From: Millionella massiliensis
GTDB taxonomy: Bacteria > Bacteroidota > Bacteroidia > Bacteroidales > Rikenellaceae
DNA length: 64,000 bases
Assembly: GCF_900104655.1 (NCBI RefSeq)
Contig: NZ_FNWD01000002.1
Coordinates: 1,658,246-1,722,245, forward strand
Reading direction: 5' to 3'
Shown here piece by piece: positions 55,433 to 62,590 of the stretch (its first letter is position 1; every line of letters begins with the position of its first letter). The notes under the pieces were generated by a model that was not told where the DNA came from, did not search any database, and saw nothing but the letters and a program-made list of their open reading frames with translations. A program made the position numbers and the translations under genes.

Positions 55433-58400
55433 AGGGATTGTTTTTGAGCTTGACGTTTCCGAAAATCTTCCAGTAGGTCACCGGCAGCACCGTCACCACC
55501 AGAATCATCGAGACCACCGTGCCGACACAGATCACGATCCCCATCGGGGTCCAGAGCGAACTCTGGCTGATAATCATCGGCACCACGCCGACCGCCGTGG
55601 TCGCCGAGGTCAGGAAGATGGGCAGCATACGCCGTTTGCCGGCATCGTAAGCGGCCTCGCGTGCCGGCACCCGTTTCTTGATCCGCAAGTCTTCGGCGTG
55701 CTGGAACATGATGATCGCGTTGCGCACGATGATCCCCATCAGGCTGATCAGCCCCAGCACACAGGTCAGACCGAACTCGGTTCCGGTCATCCAGAGCCCC
55801 AGGGCAGCCCCCAGCAGACAGAGCGAGATCGAAATCAGCGCCACGATCGAAAGACTCACCTTCTTAAAGTTGATGAGCAGGAAGAGGAAGATGATGAAGG
55901 CCGCAGCCGAGACCCCTTTGATAATCGGGCCGTTGATTTCGGCATCGCTCTCGATGGAGCCCCCGTACTCGAACTCGACCCCATCGGGCAGAGTTTGCGC
56001 CTCGACCAGCCGTTGGACCTGTTTGAAGGCTTCGCCCTCGTTGTAACCGCGGCGCACGTCGGCCATTACACTAAGGGTACGGACGCCGTTCCGACGGACA
56101 ATCTGCCCCTCGTGCCAGGCGGGGTCGACCGTGGCCACCTGACGCAACGGCACCGACACTCCGGGGATAGCCGTGGCGATATACTGGTCGCCGATCCGGT
56201 CCAGCGGATCGTCCCCTTCGGTTCCCTGGGCCTTCAGCACCACCGACAACGGATAGTCGCCCTCCCAGAGGGTTCCGGCCGGGAAGCCGGAGTAGCAGGC
56301 AGCCAGCTCGGTCTGGGCCGTCATGCGGTTGATGCCCAGACGGGCCGATTCGACCGGATCGAGCTGTACGCGGATTCCGGCCAGCGGCTCCTCGTAGTTG
56401 GTATGCACCCACACCAGTTCGCCCATCCGGCGCATCCCGGCCATCAGGGTATCGGCAGCCCGACGCAGCGCATCGATATCATCGCCCCGGAAACGCACTT
56501 CGATGGGGGTGGTGAGGTTTTGGTAGTCGAGCTGTTTGAACTTCACGTAGGCACCGGGGAAGCGGTCGGCCCAGGCGTTGGCATAGTCGTCGAGCAGCCC
56601 GCGGGTCGCTTCGACCGACTGCGTATTGACGATGAACTGCGCATAGTGTTTCGACGGCAGGTTCGGAGCATAGGTGGCCTGGAAACGGGGCGAAGCGGTC
56701 CCGATGAACTGGGTCACCGACTTGACGCGTTCGTCGGCCCGGAGAGCCTGGTAAACGCTGTCGGCCACCGCTTCGGTCCGTTCGAGCGCCGTGCCCTGAG
56801 GCAGGTAGATCTCAACGGCCAGCTGGTCACGGTCGGCGAAGGGCATCATCCGCACCTTCAGCCCCATCATGATGAACCCGGCCACTACGACGGTCATGAT
56901 CCCGCCGAAGATGGTCAGTTTGGGCCAGCGGAAGGTCCAGTCGAGGGCACGGTTATACCAGCGCTGAACAGCATCCAACATATTGCCATGCCGTTTTTTG
57001 CCCTCCTGCTCCGGTTTTCGCTGATGCAACCCTTTTTTGATGAGCACATACTCCAGGAAGGGGATAAAGATCATGGCCAGCACCAGCGAGGTCATCAGCG
57101 AAATGGTGATGGTCCACGGGAAGTCTTTCAGGAAGTCCAGGAACTGACCGCTCATGGTGGCCAGCAGCGGGAAAAAGATAATACAGATACAGAGGGTGGC
57201 CAGAAAGATCGACCCAAAGTAGTTTTTGGCACTGGCAACGGCAGCGTACCAGCGCGACATTCCGCGGTCGAGGTTCTCGAGATAGGCATCCACCACGATG
57301 ATCGAGTTGTCGACGATCATCCCCAGCACCACGATCAGCGCCGCGAGCGTCACGGTGTTCAGCGGGATGCCGGTGATGAACATGATGCCGATCGAGATGA
57401 AGATGCTGATCGGGATCGACGTCGCCGCCACAATGGCCGACCGGAAGGGGAACAGCACCATCATCACGGCAATCACCACCACGATCGACACCAACAGGTC
57501 GCGGACGAACGAGGTCACCGAATCATCCACCACCTTGGGCTGGTCGGCAATGCGTTCGATCTGCACATCCTCGGGCAGGGTTTTCTGGAACTCGGCCAGC
57601 ACTTCGTCAACCTCCCTGCCGTACTCCACGATGTTGTTGCCCTCGCGCATCTCCATCGACAGGATCACCGCCTTGCGGCCGTTGTTGGTCACATAGCTGT
57701 CCGGATCGTCATATTCGCGCACGATGCGGGCAATGTCCTTCAACCGGATCACGTTCCCGTGCGGGTCGCTGTAGACGATCTGCTCGGCGATTTCGTACTC
57801 CGAGTCGTAGCTGGGCGTGAAGTGGATGGGCAGTTCCTGGCCGGAGTTCTCGACCGAACCGCCCGTGGTGGTGAAACCCTGGGCAAAGAGCCGGGCCATC
57901 AGCAACCGCTGGTCGAGTCCATAAACAGCCAGTTTGTCAGGATCGACATAAACGGTGATCTGCTCGTTCTGTAGGCCGTAGCGCCGCAGGTTCGACACCG
58001 ATTCGATCCGCCGCAGCCGTCCCTCGAGGTCATCAAGGTAATTTTGCAGCTCGCGGTAGGTCTTGTCTTCGGACTGGAGCGAGATCAGCAGGGCCGATGT
58101 GTCGCCGAAGTCGTCGTTGACCACCAGCGCCAGCACCCCGGAGGGCAGCTGCATCTTGAAGTCGGCCACGCCGTGTTTGATTTTGGACCACACCTCGTCC
58201 TTGTTGTGGACGTCGTCGTTGAGTTCGACCATCATATAGACGATACCGTCCTGAGACATGGTGTAGGTTTTGGCCTTTTTCACCTCCTTATAGGTGAACA
58301 TGAAGCGTTCGAGGGGTTTGGCGAGCTGCTCTTCGACCTCTTCGGAGGTGGCGCCGGGATAGACGCCGACGATCAGCCCCTGCCGGATCGTGAAGGGCGG

Positions 58401-58523
58401 GAACTCCTGTTTGGGCATCACGGCCAGCCCGTAGATGCCGAGCAGCACCAGCAAACCCACCACCAGCAGCATGATCCGCTGGTAACGCATGCAGGATTCT
58501 ATGATTCCAATTTTTTTCTTCAT
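55422..58523 (-). CDS. RND efflux permease (AcrB-like), AraC-linked system
   Basis: A 1033-residue inner-membrane pump, second gene of the operon. The N-terminus reads MRYQRIMLLVVGLLVLLGIY after a short charged stretch. The porter domain begins MPKQEFPPFTIRQGLIV. Helix 4 contains VLGMIVDNSIIVVDAYLEN, with Asn where AcrB has the second relay Asp, as in the other drug-type pump of this window. The two large periplasmic loops and 12 helices are complete. The start overlaps the adaptor stop by 4 bases (ATGA) and the stop overlaps the tolC start. The substrate is unknown. Confidence 0.93.
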   Translation of the reverse strand: MKKKIGIIESCMRYQRIMLLVVGLLVLLGIYGLAVMPKQEFPPFTIRQGLIVGVYPGATSEEVEEQLAKPLERFMFTYKEVKKAKTYTMSQDGIVYMMVELNDDVHNKDEVWSKIKHGVADFKMQLPSGVLALVVNDDFGDTSALLISLQSEDKTYRELQNYLDDLEGRLRRIESVSNLRRYGLQNEQITVYVDPDKLAVYGLDQRLLMARLFAQGFTTTGGSVENSGQELPIHFTPSYDSEYEIAEQIVYSDPHGNVIRLKDIARIVREYDDPDSYVTNNGRKAVILSMEMREGNNIVEYGREVDEVLAEFQKTLPEDVQIERIADQPKVVDDSVTSFVRDLLVSIVVVIAVMMVLFPFRSAIVAATSIPISIFISIGIMFITGIPLNTVTLAALIVVLGMIVDNSIIVVDAYLENLDRGMSRWYAAVASAKNYFGSIFLATLCICIIFFPLLATMSGQFLDFLKDFPWTITISLMTSLVLAMIFIPFLEYVLIKKGLHQRKPEQEGKKRHGNMLDAVQRWYNRALDWTFRWPKLTIFGGIMTVVVAGFIMMGLKVRMMPFADRDQLAVEIYLPQGTALERTEAVADSVYQALRADERVKSVTQFIGTASPRFQATYAPNLPSKHYAQFIVNTQSVEATRGLLDDYANAWADRFPGAYVKFKQLDYQNLTTPIEVRFRGDDIDALRRAADTLMAGMRRMGELVWVHTNYEEPLAGIRVQLDPVESARLGINRMTAQTELAACYSGFPAGTLWEGDYPLSVVLKAQGTEGDDPLDRIGDQYIATAIPGVSVPLRQVATVDPAWHEGQIVRRNGVRTLSVMADVRRGYNEGEAFKQVQRLVEAQTLPDGVEFEYGGSIESDAEINGPIIKGVSAAAFIIFLFLLINFKKVSLSIVALISISLCLLGAALGLWMTGTEFGLTCVLGLISLMGIIVRNAIIMFQHAEDLRIKKRVPAREAAYDAGKRRMLPIFLTSATTAVGVVPMIISQSSLWTPMGIVICVGTVVSMILVVTVLPVTYWKIFGNVKLKNNPYEA

Positions 58524-59563
58524 AGCACATCGACATTCATACCGTCACTCACCTTTTGATAACCGTCGACGATGACCTGTTCACCACCGGCGAGACCACC
58601 CGTCACGACGACTCCGGTTTCGGTCAGCGCACCGACCGTCACGGGAACCAACGCGGCACGGCCGTCACGCACGCACCACACGAAGCGTTCGCCGCGTCCG
58701 GTGACCTGTACGGCCCGGTTGGGCAGCACGATGGCCCGGGCCGACGAGTCGCTCTCCATCGTCACACGGCACACCATGCCGGGCATCAGGGCGCCGTCGG
58801 CATTGCGGAGCGGGATCTTGGCCTCATAGGTGTGCGACACGGGGTTGGCAGTCACGCCCTTCTCCTGCACGGCACCTTCATAGGTACGTCCATCGAGCGC
58901 CGCTACGGTAATCCGTGCGCGGCTCTGGCTGCCGATGTTCGAAATTTCGTTTTCGGGAACCGGTATCTTGATCTTCACGACATCGGTTTTCAACAGCGTA
59001 TAGACAGTCTGGCCGGGCAGGACGTTTTCGCCGGTCTCGACCTGCCGCTGTCCGATCACGCCGCCGAAGGGGGCCGACAGCCGACTGTCGTCCAGATTTT
59101 TCCGGGCCACCTCTTCCATCGATCGGGCCTGTTCCAGTTTGGTCTGCGCCTCGACGTACTTGATTTCGGGCAGACTTTTATTGTCGTAGAGCTGCTGGAG
59201 ACGTTTCATGGCGTCTTCGGCCTGTTCGAGCGATGCCCGTGCACCATTATATACACTTTGGAGATTGCGCTCGTCGAGTTTCGCGAGCAACTGTCCCTGA
59301 GCAACCCTCTGCCCCTCGCCGACGGTCAGCGAGGAGACGGTTCCCTGAACGGGAAAACTGAGCGCCGTGGCCGACTCCTCTTCGACCACTCCAACGTACT
59401 CCCGGCCGAGCGAAGCTTCTGCCGAGACCGAAACCGTAATGGTCCGCACTGGGATTGCCTGTGCCGGACGGGATGTGGTCGTACCGGAAGAGCATCCGAC
59501 GGCGAGGGTCGCTCCCATGGCGAGCAAAAGCCCGTTCCGGACCTTGTTTAATTGTTCAATCAT
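58520..59563 (-). CDS. RND efflux periplasmic adaptor lipoprotein (AraC-linked system)
   Basis: A membrane fusion protein of 347 residues. The lipobox LAVGC places the lipid-bearing cysteine at about residue 24. The domains are in normal order: SFPVQGTVSSLTVGEGQRV (first barrel-sandwich half), helical hairpin (about 95-150), LSAPFGGVIGQRQVETGENV (second half), beta-barrel (VKIKIPVPENEISNIG) and membrane-proximal region. It leads the operon. Upstream on the minus strand, CAATTTTG (59600-59593) is one base off the -7 consensus and would give a ~25-nt leader. The AraC gene is divergent, 170 bases away. Confidence 0.92.
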   Translation of the reverse strand: MIEQLNKVRNGLLLAMGATLAVGCSSGTTTSRPAQAIPVRTITVSVSAEASLGREYVGVVEEESATALSFPVQGTVSSLTVGEGQRVAQGQLLAKLDERNLQSVYNGARASLEQAEDAMKRLQQLYDNKSLPEIKYVEAQTKLEQARSMEEVARKNLDDSRLSAPFGGVIGQRQVETGENVLPGQTVYTLLKTDVVKIKIPVPENEISNIGSQSRARITVAALDGRTYEGAVQEKGVTANPVSHTYEAKIPLRNADGALMPGMVCRVTMESDSSARAIVLPNRAVQVTGRGERFVWCVRDGRAALVPVTVGALTETGVVVTGGLAGGEQVIVDGYQKVSDGMNVDVL

Positions 59564-59643
59564 AGCTGTCTATCCGTTATTAATCTTTGCTGCAAAATTG
59601 CACGAAATGCAGAGGCGTTTAAAGTACCGGAATCCGGCATAGA

Positions 59644-59732
59644 TGTTCTAAAAGTAGGATAATAACCCCCATCATACCAACAACATCACAATCATTTCTA
59701 TATTTGGACCGTTAAACAGGAACTTTAGAACA
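59644..59732. promoter_or_regulatory. Pair of inverted TGTTCTAAA(A)GT sites flanking the araC promoter
   Basis: TGTTCTAAAAGT at 59644-59655 and its near-exact reverse complement ACTTTAGAACA at 59722-59732 bracket the -7 box at 59699. Such spaced inverted half sites suit an AraC-type dimer or looping arrangement; binding is inferred. Confidence 0.45.
59699..59706 (+). promoter_or_regulatory. -7 promoter element TATATTTG for the araC-family gene
   Basis: Exact TAnnTTTG match, 26 bases ahead of the ATG at 59733. Confidence 0.7.
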
Positions 59733-60617
59733 ATGACCGATCTGATAAGCATCACAATTTCCCAACTGCGGAAAGCCCTGGGCTACCGGGACGGTGGCGA
59801 CGACGATGTGGTTATCATCTCTTCGGACAAATCGACCGAATCCGACCTTTTCCGCTATCCTTGCCGCCTGGACGCCGTGGTCATCGCCCTCTGTACCGAA
59901 GGCGAAGGACGGGCCACCATCAACCTGAAAGAGTCCGTCATCACGCCCAACATGGTGGTGGTCAACCTTCCCGAAAACATTATCCGCATCGATCGGGTAA
60001 GCGACAACTTCAAGGGCTATATCCTGATCGTTTCGCAGAGCTTTCTGCGCGAGGCACAAATCGACCTGAGCAACATGATCTCGATTTACATGCACCTCAA
60101 AACACATCCGGGTCGCATCGTCTCTCCCGAACTGGCCGAGCACATGAAACAGTTCTACAACCTGATTCTGGCCTGTGCCGAGAACAAACAGAGTCAGTTC
60201 CGAACCGAAATCCTGAAAGGACTGATCCGTGCCTTCCTCTACACCTGCTCCGAACAACTGCACAGCCAGGCACACGACGAAGAACGGTCCGTCAAAAGCC
60301 GCCGCGAAATCTTCTTCCGCCAGTTCATCGAACTGCTTACCCAACACCACCGCGAACAGCGCAGCGTCGGTTTCTATGCCGAAAAGATGCACATCACGCC
60401 CAAATACATGTCCTCGCTGATGAAGGAGATCACCGGGCGTTCGGCCGCCGAATGGATCGACGAGTATGTGATTCTCGAAGCCAAGACGCTGTTGAAATAC
60501 TCCGGTCTGAGCATTCAGGAGGTGGCCTACAAGCTGAACTTCTCCACGCAGTCGTTTTTCGGAAAGTACTTCAAACAACATACCGGAATGTCGCCCGGAC
60601 AGTACAAGATGCAATAA
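59733..60617 (+). CDS. AraC-family transcriptional regulator
   Basis: A 294-residue regulator divergent from the RND operon at 54131-59563. The N-terminal cupin-like sensing domain covers about residues 25-170 (DAVVIALCTEGEGRATINLK). The C-terminal domain has the two AraC helix-turn-helix motifs: VGFYAEKMHITPKYMSSLMK and GLSIQEVAYKLNFSTQSFFG, then the signature YFKQHTGMSPGQYK. AraC proteins of this layout usually activate a neighbouring operon when they bind a small hydrophobic ligand. The adjacent efflux system is the obvious target. The ATG at 59733 follows the promoter directly. Confidence 0.93.
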   Translation: MTDLISITISQLRKALGYRDGGDDDVVIISSDKSTESDLFRYPCRLDAVVIALCTEGEGRATINLKESVITPNMVVVNLPENIIRIDRVSDNFKGYILIVSQSFLREAQIDLSNMISIYMHLKTHPGRIVSPELAEHMKQFYNLILACAENKQSQFRTEILKGLIRAFLYTCSEQLHSQAHDEERSVKSRREIFFRQFIELLTQHHREQRSVGFYAEKMHITPKYMSSLMKEITGRSAAEWIDEYVILEAKTLLKYSGLSIQEVAYKLNFSTQSFFGKYFKQHTGMSPGQYKMQ

Positions 60618-60960
60618 TCGCACCATACCCCCCCCGGGAAACAACCAAAAAAAGATCGACACCCGGCGTTCGAATCATACTCCCGCGCCCGAAACCGACT
60701 CCCGAAGAAATGAAACAGACATCGGATTCTTTCAGAGTTCCCGATGCGAATTTCTCTGCCGCCTCGTTACGCATCGCTCCTCTCCCCAAAGCCACCACCC
60801 TGTAAATCAAGGATCGGCACTCGCACAGAACAAAAACAGGAATCTACATTTCCATATCTTTAAAATTTACCGCTTCGATCTCCATTATCCCCCCACAAAT
60901 ACCGCAGTTCCGCATAATTTTTATAACAATAATACAAATTTTACATTAACCAAAATTAGT
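60618..60960. other. Non-coding stretch, no gene seen
   Basis: Between araC and the esterase promoter no gene is recognisable. The last 100 bases are markedly A/T-rich. Confidence 0.5.
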
Positions 60961-60976
60961 TGAAAAATATTTTTCA
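60961..60976. promoter_or_regulatory. 16-bp perfect palindrome TGAAAAAT/ATTTTTCA
   Basis: It lies directly upstream of the esterase -7 element, covering the -33 region, where a repressor or activator dimer could act. Confidence 0.4.
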
Positions 60977-60993
60977 GAATCATAAAAACAGAT

Positions 60994-61001
60994 TACCTTC
61001 G
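60994..61001 (+). promoter_or_regulatory. Variant -7 element TACCTTCG for the esterase gene
   Basis: One base off TAnnTTTG, 43 bases ahead of the ATG. The same octamer occurs ahead of map and of the RND adaptor gene at 26043. Confidence 0.5.
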
Positions 61002-61044
61002 TCATGCAGATAAACAAATTCACATAACCACAAACATCCGTGTT

Positions 61045-62343
61045 ATGAATAGAAAAGTTGTATTCACCATGGTTCTGGCAGGACTCCTCGGCTTCACACA
61101 AGCCCAAAACAACTCCACCTCTTCCGACCGCATCAAATCGACCACGGCCATCAGCCAGGTATTCGGAGACGGCAGAAAAGTAGCCACAATCGTTCTGGAA
61201 TACGACAGCCCCATCAGCAACCAAAGCCTCCAAAACGACAGCTACCAGGTCGACGGTAAGGAGATAACCCGCGTTTATGCCAATGCAGCTCCCGAAACCG
61301 CCGCAGAAGGCACCGACGGTCCCTACGTCATCATCGAAGTGAAAGCGGGCGTAGACCTCAACGCCCAACCCAAACAACCGACACCGGCCGACTTGGAAAA
61401 GAAACAGGAACGCGACCGAATGCAGGGAGGTCCCGGCCTGCGCGCCGGCTGGAGCACGGGCGGCGACGACGAATACCCCGGCAATGCCTCCGTCATGCAA
61501 CGGCGACCGATCCTCACCACCGACGGAACGACCATTCCGGCAAGCGACACCTGGATCGCAAACACCCAGGAAAAATGCCTCGTGGCGGACGACTTCGCAC
61601 AGCAGGAGTTCATCAGCCCGTACACGGGCCAGACACTCCCCTACAACATCTATCTGCCCGAAGACTACGACCCGACCAACTCCTACCCGCTGGTACTGTT
61701 CATTCATGATGCCGGCGTAGCCAGCGCACAAATCAAACAACCCCTTTACCAGGGTACCGGAGCCATTTCCTGGGCCACTCCGGAAGCCCAGGCCCGCCAC
61801 AAATGTATCGTCGTGGCCCCCGAATACCCCTTCGTGACCGTCGATGACAACTGGAACTACAGCCACCATCTGGATGCCACCATCGCCCTGATCAAAGATC
61901 TGGAGACCCGCTACTCGATCGACCCCAAACGCATCTACACCACCGGACAATCGATGGGTTGCATGTCCTCGATCGTCCTGATGCTCAAAGAGCCCGACCT
62001 TTTTGCAGGCGCACTTCTGGTGGCCGGCAAATGGAACCCGGCTCTGATGGGCCCCCTCGACAAACAAAACATCTGGATCATCTCCTGCGAAGGCGACAGC
62101 TCGTCCAACTCACTCCAGGGTGAGGCCGTCGCACTGTGGCGTAAACAGGGCAGCACCGTTACCGAAGCCACTTGGGACATGACACTCCCCACCGACCAAC
62201 TCTCCGCCGAAGCCGACAAAATGCGCGCCGAAGGCTCCCACCTGCTGTTCACCCACCTCACCGGCGGAAACCACCGCGCCACCTGGTTCGTAGCCTACGG
62301 CATCCCCGGCGTTCAGGATTGGCTCTTCGAACAACACCGATAA
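61045..62343 (+). CDS. Secreted EstA-like esterase (Ig-like plus alpha/beta hydrolase domains)
   Basis: A 432-residue exported serine esterase. The signal peptide is MNRKVVFTMVLAGLLGFTQAQ. Residues about 30-110 form an Ig-like domain (GRKVATIVLEYDSPISNQSL) like that of EstA-type esterases. A charged linker follows to about 130, then an alpha/beta hydrolase with LPYNIYLPEDYDP, oxyanion region FIHDAGV, nucleophile TGQSMG, acid probably in SCEGDSS and histidine in TGGNHRATW. The probable substrate class is short acyl esters or plant-polymer esters; this is inference. It is monocistronic with its own promoter and a hairpin terminator 40 bases downstream. Confidence 0.85.
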   Translation: MNRKVVFTMVLAGLLGFTQAQNNSTSSDRIKSTTAISQVFGDGRKVATIVLEYDSPISNQSLQNDSYQVDGKEITRVYANAAPETAAEGTDGPYVIIEVKAGVDLNAQPKQPTPADLEKKQERDRMQGGPGLRAGWSTGGDDEYPGNASVMQRRPILTTDGTTIPASDTWIANTQEKCLVADDFAQQEFISPYTGQTLPYNIYLPEDYDPTNSYPLVLFIHDAGVASAQIKQPLYQGTGAISWATPEAQARHKCIVVAPEYPFVTVDDNWNYSHHLDATIALIKDLETRYSIDPKRIYTTGQSMGCMSSIVLMLKEPDLFAGALLVAGKWNPALMGPLDKQNIWIISCEGDSSSNSLQGEAVALWRKQGSTVTEATWDMTLPTDQLSAEADKMRAEGSHLLFTHLTGGNHRATWFVAYGIPGVQDWLFEQHR

Positions 62344-62382
62344 ACCGGACATCCGACCGCCCCCCAAAAAACGCAACTTCCC

Positions 62383-62428
62383 GTCATGCCCCGCTACCCG
62401 CTGCCAAAGCGGGATCGCGGGGCATGAC
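62383..62428 (+). terminator. Terminator hairpin after the esterase gene
   Basis: A 12-bp outer stem (62383-62394 with 62417-62428) with an inner CCCGCT/AGCGGG stem, 40 bases past the stop. The T-tract is weak. Confidence 0.65.
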
Positions 62429-62505
62429 CGTCTCATACACCTCCGTCACCCTCAGAAAATAACTTTTTTTGCCCTCCTCAGGCCCGGGAATTCCAAATCA
62501 TTCCG

Positions 62506-62513
62506 TAATTTTG
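62506..62513 (+). promoter_or_regulatory. -7 promoter element TAATTTTG ahead of the MFS-kinase fusion
   Basis: Exact TAnnTTTG match. Transcription would start near 62519 and run straight into the hairpin at 62524-62576. Confidence 0.6.
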
Positions 62514-62523
62514 CCCCGACAAC

Positions 62524-62584
62524 GAGTAGTGTCCAATCACGTAAATCCAGTTGATTTTCAATGATTGGCACTACTCTTTTTTTT
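62524..62584 (+). terminator. Attenuator-like intrinsic terminator 6 bases before a start codon
   Basis: A 15-bp stem with one bulged T (62524-62539 with 62562-62576) encloses a second small stem (62543-62547 with 62553-62557) and is followed by eight Ts (62577-62584). The ATG of the transporter gene is at 62591. It is either a regulated attenuator of that gene or an extra terminator for upstream transcription. Confidence 0.75.
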
Positions 62585-62590
62585 GCCCCC

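Noticed and set aside
55698-57974. A 758-codon plus-strand frame opposite an RND permease
   Set aside because: His/Gln/Asp-rich mirror translation without motifs; the opposite strand is a complete RND pump.
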